64,000 bases of DNA, from contig NZ_JAPRFR010000001.1 of assembly GCF_026805545.1 (NCBI RefSeq), positions 434,001 to 498,000 of the forward strand. The letters are read 5' to 3'. Shown here one piece after another: positions 44,159 to 53,751 of this stretch (position 1 is the stretch's first letter; the number at the start of each line of letters is the position of its first letter). The position numbers were made by a program, and so were the translations under genes. The notes beneath the pieces were generated by a model. The model searched no databases and was not told where the DNA came from. It saw nothing but the letters and a program-made list of their open reading frames with translations. The stretch comes from Aerococcus kribbianus. GTDB lineage: Bacteria > Bacillota > Bacilli > Lactobacillales > Aerococcaceae.

Positions 44159-45124
44159 CTATTCCATTAAATTCTTAATTACTAAGGAACCTGCTCCAAT
44201 AACGCCGGCAGTATTACCTAAAGAAGCAATTTTTAAGTCCGTCGTTGTACGTACACTAGGGTAGACATGAGGGAGGTAATGTGCCTTTACCTTATCTAAT
44301 AAGTAGTCCCCAGCATTAGCAACTCCGCCACCAATAACAATGGTATCCGGATTTAATACTGAAGCGATTTGACCGAGAGCATGCCCCAAGTATCCCATAC
44401 ATTCTTCAACGACACTTTCTGCAAAAATATCACCAGCTTCTGCTGCTTGGAAAATGTCTTTGGTAGTCACTGCTTGGCCATTTTTTATTTGTTCACGAAG
44501 AGAACTATTGGCATCAGCAGTTTTGGCCCTAGCTTGGGCAGTCTGTACGATACCAGAAGCAGAAGCAACTGTTTCCAAACAACCTTGGTTACCACAAGTA
44601 CATTGGAAGCCATCCGGATTAGCAACCATATGACCAATTTCACCAGCCGCTCCAGAGCCTACCACCAGCTGGTCATTAACGATGACACCACCACCGACAC
44701 CAGTTCCCAGGGTCACTAAAACCATATTAGGATTTTTATCTCCGGCACCTAGCCATTGTTCACCTAGGGCAGCCACATTAGCATCATTTTCTAAATAAAC
44801 TGGAATCCCAGGAAAATGAGCTTGGAAACTTTGCCGAATAGGCTGTACCTTTTTCCAATTCAAGTTATAAGCACCCACTACAGTACCCTGGTCACGATCA
44901 ATGGTACCTGGTGTCCCAATGCCAATACCCAGGAAATCATCAATACTAAAGTCGTTTTTAGCCAAAAAATCATCAATACTAGCTAAAATATCTGGCACAA
45001 TAGCTTGTCCTTCATCCTGACCACGAGTTAGAATATCCCATTGATGGAATATTTCCCCATTTTCACGAATAGCAGCTAGTTTAACCGATGTGCCTCCAAT
45101 ATCAATTCCCAATACTTTCTTCAT
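44159..45124 (-). CDS. glcK: Glucokinase, ROK family
   Basis: Phosphorylates free glucose with ATP. The 321-residue ROK kinase starts with GIDIGGTSVKLAAI (phosphate-binding loop) and has ENDANVAALGE with the catalytic aspartate and TLGTGVGGGVIV. The ROK zinc motif CTCGNQGCLE and the helix that follows the cysteine cluster are intact. The ATG at 45124 is eight bases behind AGGAG; a GTG at 45133 overlaps that site. The rhodanese-like gene follows closely. Confidence 0.95.
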   Translation of the reverse strand: MKKVLGIDIGGTSVKLAAIRENGEIFHQWDILTRGQDEGQAIVPDILASIDDFLAKNDFSIDDFLGIGIGTPGTIDRDQGTVVGAYNLNWKKVQPIRQSFQAHFPGIPVYLENDANVAALGEQWLGAGDKNPNMVLVTLGTGVGGGVIVNDQLVVGSGAAGEIGHMVANPDGFQCTCGNQGCLETVASASGIVQTAQARAKTADANSSLREQIKNGQAVTTKDIFQAAEAGDIFAESVVEECMGYLGHALGQIASVLNPDTIVIGGGVANAGDYLLDKVKAHYLPHVYPSVRTTTDLKIASLGNTAGVIGAGSLVIKNLME

Positions 45125-45216
45125 TATTGTCACTCCTATTGTTTAACATAGCCCTATGATAACATTTTCATCACTTTGATGCACCGTCACTTCACTAGTA
45201 GTTATGATTTTAACCA

Positions 45217-45768
45217 CTACTTGGCAACGACTAATTTCTGAACAGGAATATCATATGGGCCTACTTCCCAGAGTGGGGCTTCGACATGCATTTTGGGAAA
45301 AGCCAAACTTAGCGTTTGACCAGGAAAATCAGCTAAGAAACGATCATAATAGCCACCACCAAAACCGAGACGTTGCCCATTATCAGCAAACATTAAACCA
45401 GGAACAATAATTAAATCAATATTTTCCTTATCAACAAAATTAGCCGTTGATCGTGGTTCCATCACCCCAAAGGCTGACTCTAGTAAATCATCATCCTTTT
45501 CAAAGGGAGCAAAGGCCATTCGTCTTTTGGGTAAAGTTTTGGGAATCACAACTTGCTTACCTTGTCGCCAAGCTTCTTCAATAATGGGTTGGGTGTTAAT
45601 TTCTCCTGCCATTGAGAGTGTAATCGCTAGAGTCTTTGCTTGAGAAAACACCTCGTCAGTAAAAACTTGTTGATACAAATTATTTTCCATCACTAAGCGT
45701 GTTTGCTTATCTAACTCTTGCCAGTAAGATTTAATATTTTGCCGTAAACGATGTTTAGATTCTTTCAT
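45217..45768 (-). CDS. 5-formyltetrahydrofolate cyclo-ligase
   Basis: Converts 5-formyl-THF to 5,10-methenyl-THF with ATP, recycling an inhibitory folate. The 183 residues show the N-terminal basic substrate-binding part and the family signature LGFGGGYYDRFL near residue 137, preceded by DLIIVPGLMFA. The ATG at 45768 follows GAGGAGG. It lies 14 bp after the rhomboid gene on the same strand and is likely co-transcribed with it, an arrangement shared with Bacillus (yqgN-yqgP). Confidence 0.93.
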   Translation of the reverse strand: MKESKHRLRQNIKSYWQELDKQTRLVMENNLYQQVFTDEVFSQAKTLAITLSMAGEINTQPIIEEAWRQGKQVVIPKTLPKRRMAFAPFEKDDDLLESAFGVMEPRSTANFVDKENIDLIIVPGLMFADNGQRLGFGGGYYDRFLADFPGQTLSLAFPKMHVEAPLWEVGPYDIPVQKLVVAK

Positions 45769-45782
45769 TTCACTATCCTCCT

Positions 45783-46445
45783 CTAAATCAAGAGATTATA
45801 AATACCATGGTTCATTAGTATAAAGGCAAGAATTGCCCCATATCCTAATAAGGCTAAAGCTCGATGTCCCCAATTAAAGCTGTCCCTTTGACCTGCCATT
45901 ATAACAAAGGTGAAGAGCATTCCACCTAGCATACCGCCGACATGGCCCCAAAGATCAACACCAGAAGAAAAAACGTTCAAGATAATATTAACAATAATTA
46001 AGGTACGATATTGCTTGCCTAGCACTTGAAAATAGTGGTTTTTGGGATAAAGGATTGCCAAAGCAATAAAAACAGCGAATAGACCAAAAAGAGAAGTCGA
46101 AGCCCCTGCTGATACACTCGGACTGAATTGGTAGCTCAAGGCATTTCCCATAACCCCAGCAGCTAGGTAAATCAATAAGAATTTGAAGTGCCCCGTAATC
46201 CTTTCCACCATGGGTCCTAAGAAAAATAAAGTCAAGGAGTTAATGATTAGATGGGACAAACCAATATGAATAAAGATTGGTAGGATTAAGCGCCACCACT
46301 GTCCTAGAGCAAGCAAGGGCGCATACTTGGCACCAAATAATATTAATGTTTGTGTATCACTAGTAGAGCCAACAGATTCCATAACCACAAACACTAGCAG
46401 CTGAATAGCTAATAATAACCATGAAACAAATGGACGTTTATTCAC
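45783..46445 (-). CDS. Rhomboid-family intramembrane serine protease
   Basis: A 220-residue membrane protease with about six or seven helices. The catalytic serine lies in SAGASTSLFGLFAV and the histidine in DLWGHVGGMLGGMLF; FIHIGLSHLIINSLTLFFLG carries the conserved histidine/asparagine segment of helix 2. It has no large soluble N-terminal or TPR domain, so it is a minimal rhomboid, shorter than B. subtilis GluP. The start is GTG at 46445 behind AGGAGGG. Substrates are unknown. Confidence 0.93.
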   Translation of the reverse strand: MNKRPFVSWLLLAIQLLVFVVMESVGSTSDTQTLILFGAKYAPLLALGQWWRLILPIFIHIGLSHLIINSLTLFFLGPMVERITGHFKFLLIYLAAGVMGNALSYQFSPSVSAGASTSLFGLFAVFIALAILYPKNHYFQVLGKQYRTLIIVNIILNVFSSGVDLWGHVGGMLGGMLFTFVIMAGQRDSFNWGHRALALLGYGAILAFILMNHGIYNLLI

Positions 46446-46520
46446 AATAGGGCCCTCCTAATTAAGCACATTCTCTGCTCAAAGTGCTTTAGTTGCTCTC
46501 TCCTAATACCGAAAGATAGT

Positions 46521-46569
46521 AAAAACGGCCAGTCGGTCAACAAGAAAACTTGCGACCAAACTGACCGGT
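46521..46569 (-). terminator. Terminator after rpmG
   Basis: On the minus strand CCGGTCAGTTTGGTC and GACCGACTGGCCG pair (with G-T pairs) around a 15-base loop and are followed by five Ts. Confidence 0.8.
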
Positions 46570-46584
46570 AGATGGCTGCACCGA

Positions 46585-46737
46585 TTATTTTACTTCGCGG
46601 AACAAGCACACTTTTTTCAATTTAGGACTGTATTTTTTCAATTCTAAACGGTCCGGGTTATTACGACGATTCTTTTCAGTCAAGTAAACGCGTTCCCCTT
46701 TTAATTCTGTGTTTTCTAAAATGATGTTTACACGCAT
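46585..46737 (-). CDS. rpmG: 50S ribosomal protein L33
   Basis: A 50-residue ribosomal protein reading [20 protein letters not shown] and later [17 protein letters not shown], the usual L33 tail. Only one cysteine remains (KVCLF), so this is the zinc-free form of L33, often expressed instead of the CXXC form under zinc limitation. The ATG at 46737 follows TGGAGGG. It lies between the class B PBP gene and the rhomboid gene, with a strong terminator after it. The PBP-rpmG adjacency is common in lactobacilli and relatives. Confidence 0.92.
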   Translation of the reverse strand: MRVNIILENTELKGERVYLTEKNRRNNPDRLELKKYSPKLKKVCLFREVK

Positions 46738-46833
46738 CTTATTCCCTCCAATGCTTTAAGCTATCGTTGATTAAAAATCATACTCAAATAGTATAGCATA
46801 TCCTACCGACAATATGCAAAATAAATTCCGTTT

Positions 46834-48861
46834 TTAATCCTCTTGATTAAAGTACATATCTAAGACTTCTCGACTCATTTCTTGGACATTAGTGCTTTGA
46901 CCACTAATTTCGACCCCTGGAATGGCAATGGATACAGCTACTTCCGGATTTTCGTACGGCGCATAACCTACCCATGTGACATTCTCAATACCTTCACCAG
47001 CCTCGGCTGTCCCTGACTTACCAGCTACAGGAATATTAAAGCCTTCAAAGGCAGAATGACCTAAACCATAATCGGCATTCACCTGGTCATAAAAGCCTTC
47101 CTGGATTGCTGCTAATTCCTCGTTAGAAATTTGTACTGTATTTAAAATTTTTGGTTGGCTATCATAAACCACTGAGCCATTTTGATAATCATCTTGGCCT
47201 TGACGGATTTCCTTCATGACATGAGGAGCTATCCGTTTCCCTCCGTTAGCAATAGTTGAAACATATTGATTTAATGCCATAGGGGTATAAGTATCAAACT
47301 GTCCAAACGATAAGTCGAGTGAATTACCTGGGTTATCAGGAATCCCCCCATTGATACCAGCTGACTCATTTTGTAAGTCAATACCAGTGGGTACCCCTAA
47401 ACCGAATTGTTGGTAAACCGCCCGTAACTTTTCAGGAGTTGACGGGTCAAGGTTCATTAGGGACATACCGTCATAATAGTCAGTAATACCACCAATAGCC
47501 ATGGCTAATTTAATCATATAAACATTAGATGATCGGGCTAGAGCCATTTTTTCATCCAATTGTACTGGCTCTGAGTCGCGATTGTATGTATACCACCAAG
47601 AAGCCTTGGTTGGCGTGCCAGCAAAGTTCATTGGTTGGTCGGTCATGACATTGTCTTGGTCAGTGCCAATAATATCATAATGGAAACCAGCAGCAACGGT
47701 CGCCCCTTTAACCGCTGATCCCATTACAAAGGATGAGGAAATCGTTCCCAAAGCGTTGTCAACAATTTCGCCGTCTTCATTACGTTGCTTACCAACCATG
47801 GCTAAGACTTCGCCATTATTAGGGTTAGTCAAAACAATATAAATCTGATTGTTGCTTGGAGCGCTTCGATTTTGTAAATACTCCTCAGCAAATTTTTCTA
47901 ACTTTTCTTGGAGCTTAGAATCGATAGTTAAGACTAAAGTGTCCCCCATTTCACCAGCATAGGTTTGTTCTTGGCGAACCACTTCACCATTTTGGTTGAC
48001 TTCTGTTTCATTAATTGCCTTGGAGCCCCGTAAGGAATCTTCATACTCCAATTCTAAATAAGAATTCCCTACTCGGTCGTTACGAGCATAACCCTTAGCT
48101 AAATAATAGTCTGCCATTTCGGCTGGTAAGCCTTCTTCTGAAGTCGTAACATTTCCTAGAACAGAGCGCAAGAGATGGTCTTTAGGGTAAACACGTCGCC
48201 AATCCATGCCTGCTGCCACGCCTGGTAACTCATCACTATGCTCACTCACCAAGGCTACCTCCGTAGACGTCACTTCCTCATTCTTAATAAAAGTTGGCGT
48301 AAAAGCATAGGCCGCATTCATTTTTTTAAAAATAGCTGCTGCTTCCATTTCTTGGTCAGAAAAGTCTAAATCTTCCGCTTCAATCTTATCAATTTGTGCT
48401 TCATAAATATCATCATCCGATAAACTTTTCTCCTCATCAGAGAGTCGTTCAGTTAAGCGATCAATGTTTTTAGCGGCAAAGTAATCTTGTTTATCACGGT
48501 CGGTTAAATTATCCGCGTCCACATCAATATATTTGGCCAAGTTATCAGCGGTTCTAGCCATGTCCTCAGCCGACACATCTTGTCCACGAGTATAGGAAAT
48601 TGCTTGTAATCCTTCATTATCAACTAACTTCTCACCATTACGGTCGACAATAAACCCCCGGGGGACTCCTACCCTAGCCACATTAGTATCAGTTTTTTGG
48701 ACTAAGTGGGTAAACATATCCCCTTCAACCAATTGGATATAAGTTAAACGCAAAATTAATACCGCAAACATGGCAAAAACGGCAATCAAAATCACATTGA
48801 GGCGATTTAAAAACTTTCCCCAATGTGGCGCCTGTCTATTTTTACGATTAGCATCTGCCAT
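46834..48861 (-). CDS. Class B penicillin-binding protein (transpeptidase, PBP2b/PbpA type)
   Basis: Membrane-anchored D,D-transpeptidase of 675 residues cross-linking peptidoglycan. A short cytoplasmic tail and one helix (VILIAVFAMFAVLILRLTYI) precede the dimerisation domain, which has an acidic insertion (SDEEKSLSDDDIYEAQIDKI). The transpeptidase domain has SxxK in VMGSAVKGATV, SxN in RSSNVYM and KSGT in AGKSGTAEAG. It lacks a glycosyltransferase domain. The N-terminus agrees with the elongation-type PBP2b of streptococci/lactobacilli. The ATG at 48861 has GGAG some distance upstream. Confidence 0.92.
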   Translation of the reverse strand: MADANRKNRQAPHWGKFLNRLNVILIAVFAMFAVLILRLTYIQLVEGDMFTHLVQKTDTNVARVGVPRGFIVDRNGEKLVDNEGLQAISYTRGQDVSAEDMARTADNLAKYIDVDADNLTDRDKQDYFAAKNIDRLTERLSDEEKSLSDDDIYEAQIDKIEAEDLDFSDQEMEAAAIFKKMNAAYAFTPTFIKNEEVTSTEVALVSEHSDELPGVAAGMDWRRVYPKDHLLRSVLGNVTTSEEGLPAEMADYYLAKGYARNDRVGNSYLELEYEDSLRGSKAINETEVNQNGEVVRQEQTYAGEMGDTLVLTIDSKLQEKLEKFAEEYLQNRSAPSNNQIYIVLTNPNNGEVLAMVGKQRNEDGEIVDNALGTISSSFVMGSAVKGATVAAGFHYDIIGTDQDNVMTDQPMNFAGTPTKASWWYTYNRDSEPVQLDEKMALARSSNVYMIKLAMAIGGITDYYDGMSLMNLDPSTPEKLRAVYQQFGLGVPTGIDLQNESAGINGGIPDNPGNSLDLSFGQFDTYTPMALNQYVSTIANGGKRIAPHVMKEIRQGQDDYQNGSVVYDSQPKILNTVQISNEELAAIQEGFYDQVNADYGLGHSAFEGFNIPVAGKSGTAEAGEGIENVTWVGYAPYENPEVAVSIAIPGVEISGQSTNVQEMSREVLDMYFNQED

Positions 48862-49180
48862 GCCAACACCAACTCCCTACTCAATTCAAACTTAATGGTG
48901 ACACTTATCATATCATACTATATTAGTATAACCTAAAGCCCAAGACCTAGACCATAGGAAAATATTAAGAATTTTATTAAGGACTAGCAACCAAAGAAGG
49001 TGAGTCAAAGCGATATGAATGAATAGAAGCCTATTTCTACAAAACAAAAAATCTAAGACTTTTGTTTCTAGCTCTTTATGCTCTTAAGAAAAAACACCAA
49101 CAGCAATTTCACTACGCCCAGGCTAAGCATTTATGTTAAGCTAGGAACAAATTACATCACACATTAAGGACGGCTTTATT
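48862..49180. other. 319-bp intergenic region between the divergent PBP and YfhO-like genes
   Basis: No ORF with a ribosome site was seen. A minus-strand promoter candidate (TTGGGC, 17 bp, TAGTAT) lies about 50-80 bp before the PBP start. The rest is AT-rich with no clear structure. Confidence 0.4.
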
Positions 49181-51874
49181 ATGACTTTTAAATCCTTGTG
49201 TCAATCCTTTTGGAAACATCATCCCTTAGCTTGCCTTTTGCTGATAGCTTTTTTCTTGCCAATTATTTTAATGGCAGGGCTTTTTATTGCTATGGGAGTT
49301 TATCCTTTTGGCGACAACACACTTTTTACCGTTGACTTAGGCCAACAATACATCGATTTCTACCAATATTATCGCCAAGAATTTTTCCAAGGTTTTCCCC
49401 AATTCTTTTATTCTTTTGAAAAAGGGATAGGTGGAGAAATGTTAGGTACTTGGGCTTATTACTTATCAAGTCCATTTTTATTGGTTCTCCTCTTATTTCC
49501 ACAATCGTTAATGTCTCTAGCTGTAGCCCTGATTATCTTACTCAAACTAGGCACAGCTAGTGCCAGTTTTCAATACTTATTGAGTAAAAAATATGGCGAT
49601 CGAGGAATTAAATCACTGACCTTTTCCTTAGCCTACGCCTTTATTGGCTACTTATCAGCCAACCAACTCAATATTATGTGGTTAGATGGCGTAATCTTCT
49701 TGCCTCTTGTCTTATGGGGAATAGAGAAATTATTTAAAAAGGGGAGTCTAGGGACCTATGCTTTCAGTTTAGCTCTTATTCTAGTCACAAATTATTATAT
49801 TGGCTATATGATCTGCTTATTTGTTGTCTTATTTTTTATTTACCGGTTAATAAGTGCAGATTTCTGGACTTTGAAAAAAACATGGCGTGGTAAAGCTAGA
49901 ATTGCTAGTAAATTGATTGGTCACTTTACCTTGGCTTCTCTACTGGCTGGTGGCTTAGCAGCCTTTTCCTTACTCCCTACCTACCATTCTTTAATGGCTT
50001 CCAAAGGCGCCTACCAAGCAGATGCCTTGGATTGGTCCTTTGCCTATCCTATTACAGATATCTTATCTAAGTTTGTCATCGGCCCTTTTAACTTTGACCA
50101 GATGCCTGAGGGTTTACCAAATATTTTCGTTGGTTCACTTGCTCTAATCTTATTTTTGGCTTACTTCACCAATCGGCATTTCCCAATTCGTGAACGACTG
50201 GCTGCCTTTGCCTTGAGTCTTATTCTCATTTTATCCATGAATAACCAAGCTCTGAATACGATTTGGCATGGTTGGCAAAATCCCATTTGGTATCCCTATC
50301 GCTTTTCTTTTGTTTTTTCAGCCTTTATATTATACATCGGTTATCGTCACTACCGGTCCATAAGCCACTTTTCCTTAAAAGCTGCAATCATTTCCTTGAG
50401 CTTGATCGCTCTCTCTGTGATTTATCTCTTTCATAATATGAACGATATGACCTATCTGAGTCCCCGGACAATTTGGTTGACTTTCACCTTGATGATTTTA
50501 ATTTTGCTGGCATTGTTAGTGATGGAAGATTACCCAAAGTACAGTATCATTTTTCTGCTGATTTTAAGCCTAGGCGAAGGCTTCACTAATTCTGCCTTGA
50601 CCTTAACAAGTTTAGCTTATCTAAAAGCCGATGATGTAGCAGTACCCATTGAACTTAGTCAAGGAGTGATAGACCAGTATAAACCTAAAAATAATAACTT
50701 TTACCGTATGGCCAAAACCTTCCAACGCACCAAAAATGATAGCCTACAACTCTCTTATTATGGATTAAACCAATTTAATTCAACTCTAGAGGTAAACACT
50801 AGCCAGCTATTTAAGGCTTTAGGTCAACCTTCTAGCGAAGTCTTTATTAATTATGGTACTGGTACCCTAATTACTGATGCTCTATTCGACATTCGTTACT
50901 ATCATCGCATGTCACCAGGATTGAATTTAGAGAACCGACCCAAGACTTATACCTATCGTCCAGATTTACGTAACTACCCTATCCAAAGTAATAACGGCCA
51001 AATTATTAGTCATGAAAATCCCAATGCTTTGGGTTTAGGCTTTGTCGCTAATGCTGATATTAAAGAGATTGATAGTCAGGATGTCTATCCTATTTACTTG
51101 CAAGATGATATTCTCAAGAGTTTGGATCAGCAGCAAAGAGCTGATAACGACCAGAAAATCACTCAGTATTTTCAGTTAGAAAACTTCCAAGGCATTGATT
51201 TAGTCAATGTCAGTAAAGATGAAGGTAATGGTGTCAGCGGGACCTATCGGCGTATTGATCCTGACCAAGAGGCCTATATTAATTTAGAAATGACGATTCC
51301 TGATGACCGTTCTTATTATCTGACCCTTCCAGGTTATCTCAATGAAAATGAGGTAAGTTTTTATCTCAACGGTCAAGAATTTCCATACGATAGCAGTTTC
51401 CGGTCTACCCAAATTTATAACTTAGCGAGTCAAAATCAAAATAAAAATATCGTCTTTCAAATCAAATTATTAACCGATGAAGTTCACCTACAAGACACTA
51501 ATCTTTATTCATTAGATCCCAAAAAAGTCAGTAACTTGATGCAATCCGTTCAAAGTTTAGCTTTAGAACACTTTGATAATAATTCTTTTTCCGGAACCGT
51601 CACATCGCTAACCGACAAGCAAAAGCTGGTCCTCAGCTTTCCTTATTCAGAGGGTTGGCATTTTACTGTAAATGATCAAAAGGTAACCGCTCAACCTATC
51701 TTAGAAGGAGGAATGACAGCAATTGATTTAGATCAAGCTGGCACTTATAGGGTCAGTGCCTACTACCTGCCTCCCGGTCTCATTACTGGCATCGGTATTT
51801 CTTTAGCCTCCCTGCTACTCTATGGGTTAGTCATTCACCCAAAAGGAAAAACTTGGACTAAAAGGATGAGATGA
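49181..51874 (+). CDS. YfhO-family multispanning membrane protein
   Basis: A large membrane protein of 897 residues. The N-terminal two thirds has about 12-14 helices in a GT-C-like arrangement: FTVDLGQQYIDFYQYYRQEF near residue 48, with its acidic/polar first loop, and NQLNIMWLDGVIFLPLVLWG near 160. The C-terminal third is an extracellular domain (about 490-860) with a last helix at 870-890. YfhO of Bacillus and Listeria relatives are linked to glycosylation of lipoteichoic or wall teichoic acids, so an envelope glycosyltransferase is likely; sugar and target are unknown. The ATG at 49181 follows AAGGACG. Confidence 0.85.
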   Translation: MTFKSLCQSFWKHHPLACLLLIAFFLPIILMAGLFIAMGVYPFGDNTLFTVDLGQQYIDFYQYYRQEFFQGFPQFFYSFEKGIGGEMLGTWAYYLSSPFLLVLLLFPQSLMSLAVALIILLKLGTASASFQYLLSKKYGDRGIKSLTFSLAYAFIGYLSANQLNIMWLDGVIFLPLVLWGIEKLFKKGSLGTYAFSLALILVTNYYIGYMICLFVVLFFIYRLISADFWTLKKTWRGKARIASKLIGHFTLASLLAGGLAAFSLLPTYHSLMASKGAYQADALDWSFAYPITDILSKFVIGPFNFDQMPEGLPNIFVGSLALILFLAYFTNRHFPIRERLAAFALSLILILSMNNQALNTIWHGWQNPIWYPYRFSFVFSAFILYIGYRHYRSISHFSLKAAIISLSLIALSVIYLFHNMNDMTYLSPRTIWLTFTLMILILLALLVMEDYPKYSIIFLLILSLGEGFTNSALTLTSLAYLKADDVAVPIELSQGVIDQYKPKNNNFYRMAKTFQRTKNDSLQLSYYGLNQFNSTLEVNTSQLFKALGQPSSEVFINYGTGTLITDALFDIRYYHRMSPGLNLENRPKTYTYRPDLRNYPIQSNNGQIISHENPNALGLGFVANADIKEIDSQDVYPIYLQDDILKSLDQQQRADNDQKITQYFQLENFQGIDLVNVSKDEGNGVSGTYRRIDPDQEAYINLEMTIPDDRSYYLTLPGYLNENEVSFYLNGQEFPYDSSFRSTQIYNLASQNQNKNIVFQIKLLTDEVHLQDTNLYSLDPKKVSNLMQSVQSLALEHFDNNSFSGTVTSLTDKQKLVLSFPYSEGWHFTVNDQKVTAQPILEGGMTAIDLDQAGTYRVSAYYLPPGLITGIGISLASLLLYGLVIHPKGKTWTKRMR

Positions 51875-51920
51875 AAAGCTGTAAGAGCTTAATTAGGAGA
51901 TAAATAGTCGTCTATTATAA

Positions 51921-51949
51921 AAGGGCTGGGAATAATTCCCAGCCCTTTT
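51921..51949 (+). terminator. Terminator after the YfhO-like gene
   Basis: AAGGGCTGGGAAT and ATTCCCAGCCCTT form a perfect stem followed by TTATT, of the same type as the other GGCTGGGA hairpins here. Confidence 0.85.
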
Positions 51950-52058
51950 ATTATCTATTAATTTAGAAATTCTAGACATGATACTTGCTTTTCGGCCTTG
52001 TAAGCTACTAATAAACGAACGCTATCTCCGTCATTATAGCAAAAACCATGACAAATTA

Positions 52059-53255
52059 TTACGCTTCTCCTAATAAATCAAAACTTACTGTTAAGAAAGC
52101 AGCCACACCTAAGTAGAAATATTTTTCTTCCATATCGAATTTTTCATGGTGGTGACCATTGAAGATACCATCGATTTCACGCGGATTGTTCAAGAATAGG
52201 AAGGTGCCAGGAACTTCTTGTAGATAGTAGGCAAAATCTTCTCCACCCATGCGTGGTTCCAAGCTTTCGTATAGTTGATCTGATGAGAAGACCTTAGCTA
52301 AAGCATCGACTACTCGCTGAGTAAAATCAGAATCATTAATCACAGCTGGATATTTATAATCGTAAGTCACTTCGGCATCAGCACCCATGGCTTGAGCGAT
52401 ATTTTTAGCCATAGTTTCTAATTCTTGGTGAACAAATTTCCGTTGGTCATCGTTAAAGGTCCGAACGGTTCCTTCTAATTCTACTTTATCAGGGATAATA
52501 TTTTGGTTATACCCACCAGACACTCGAGTGATAGATACAACGACTGGTTCAGTGGCCTTAATCATACGACTCTTAATCATTTGGATACCGTTAATCATTA
52601 AACCAGCTGTCGCAATAGGGTCATGGGCAGTTTCAGGATATGCACCATGAGACCCCTTACCTAAAATATCAATTTGGAAGCGATCCATTGAGGCCATAAA
52701 ATTTTCAGCTTTATAAGCAATAACGCCTTGAGGTGCCATTGGATCTAAGGAACCCGCATGAAGACCAATAACATGGTCTACATCAGGATTTTTAAACGCT
52801 CCCTCGTCTAACATAGGTTTGGCACCACCAGGGTATTCTTCCCCCGGTTGGAAAATCAGCTTAATGCTACCATGCAGTTGGTTTTTCATGTTTTGAAGTA
52901 GTTTCGCAGTTCCTAAAAGGATAGCAGTGTGGCCATCATGTCCACATGCATGCATATTGCCATTCGTTGAAGCAAAGTCTAGGCCAGTATTTTCAGCAAT
53001 TGGCAAGCCATCCATATCGGCACGAATAGCTAAGACTGGTCCTGGATGACCACCTTCGATCAAACCGACAATAGCATTGCCATTAACTAAGGTATGGTAA
53101 GGAATACCCAATTCATCTAAAACTTTTTGTACATAGGCAGAAGTTTGCGGAATTTCCAACCCTAGTTCTGGGAATTGGTGAAGATCACGCCGCCAGCTGA
53201 CCATATCATCTGCTACAGATTGTGCTAAAGCCATAATATCTACTTGTCCCATCAT
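52059..53255 (-). CDS. M20-family amidohydrolase (N-acyl amino acid hydrolase type)
   Basis: Metal-dependent amidohydrolase of 398 residues of the HipO/IAA-amino acid hydrolase branch. Ligands lie in IRADMDGLPI, NMHACGHDGHTAIL and IFQPGEEYPGGAKPML; the dimerisation domain starts near residue 185 (GKGSHGAYPETAHDP) and the final ligand is in GHHHEKFD. It probably removes an acyl group from an amino acid or dipeptide; DapE-like acetyl-diaminopimelate deacetylation is an alternative. It follows two co-directional membrane proteins, which may import or export its substrate. The ATG at 53255 has GAGGG just upstream. Confidence 0.9.
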   Translation of the reverse strand: MMGQVDIMALAQSVADDMVSWRRDLHQFPELGLEIPQTSAYVQKVLDELGIPYHTLVNGNAIVGLIEGGHPGPVLAIRADMDGLPIAENTGLDFASTNGNMHACGHDGHTAILLGTAKLLQNMKNQLHGSIKLIFQPGEEYPGGAKPMLDEGAFKNPDVDHVIGLHAGSLDPMAPQGVIAYKAENFMASMDRFQIDILGKGSHGAYPETAHDPIATAGLMINGIQMIKSRMIKATEPVVVSITRVSGGYNQNIIPDKVELEGTVRTFNDDQRKFVHQELETMAKNIAQAMGADAEVTYDYKYPAVINDSDFTQRVVDALAKVFSSDQLYESLEPRMGGEDFAYYLQEVPGTFLFLNNPREIDGIFNGHHHEKFDMEEKYFYLGVAAFLTVSFDLLGEA

Positions 53256-53289
53256 AGTCCCTCTTTTCTACATTCCATAAGTAACCAAT

Positions 53290-53751
53290 TTACATAAATC
53301 GTGCCATTAATTCAGCAATTCCTCCTGATACTAGGAAAGTTCCCACAATAACTAAAAGAGAAACCACTAAACCACGCCAGCCCACCTTAGCAAAATCACG
53401 CCAGTCGCGGCCCACAACCACCCCTGCATATGCCAATACCGGAGTTGATAAGGCTGACAGGGAAATCTTATTCACCGAATCAATGACAAAATCTGAAACA
53501 GGCGAAAATGGTAAGGCTAACAAGAGCCCAATAACTGACACATAAATAACGGTTGGCATTTTAAAGGGCAAATCCTCAGATAATAGTAAACTCAGTAAAG
53601 CAATAATACCTAAAATAATCATGCCCGGAATCGATTCAATCATGCCAGCTGTCCCACTAATCCGATTACCAACAAGAGCAATTGCAATGACTATAATTAG
53701 TGCTAAACACCAATCTTGAATCTGAGCTGAAAGCTTTTTATTTGCTGACAT
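53290..53751 (-). CDS. Small membrane protein, partner of the upstream DUF3100-like protein
   Basis: A 153-residue protein with four or five membrane helices, for example LALIIVIAIALVGNRISGTA and SLLLSEDLPFKMPTVIYVSV. The ATG at 53751 is eight bases behind AAGGAGG and overlaps the end of the upstream membrane protein gene by 14 bp, so the two products probably form one complex. An M20 amidohydrolase gene follows after 34 bp. No function is known to me for this protein. A two-part transporter for an acylated amino acid is a guess from context. Confidence 0.72.
   Translation of the reverse strand: MSANKKLSAQIQDWCLALIIVIAIALVGNRISGTAGMIESIPGMIILGIIALLSLLLSEDLPFKMPTVIYVSVIGLLLALPFSPVSDFVIDSVNKISLSALSTPVLAYAGVVVGRDWRDFAKVGWRGLVVSLLVIVGTFLVSGGIAELMARFM

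Noticed and set aside
46585-46737. Reading the short L33 gene as degenerate because it lacks CXXC
   Set aside because: Cysteine-free or cysteine-poor L33 variants are a normal zinc-independent form; length and tail are standard.
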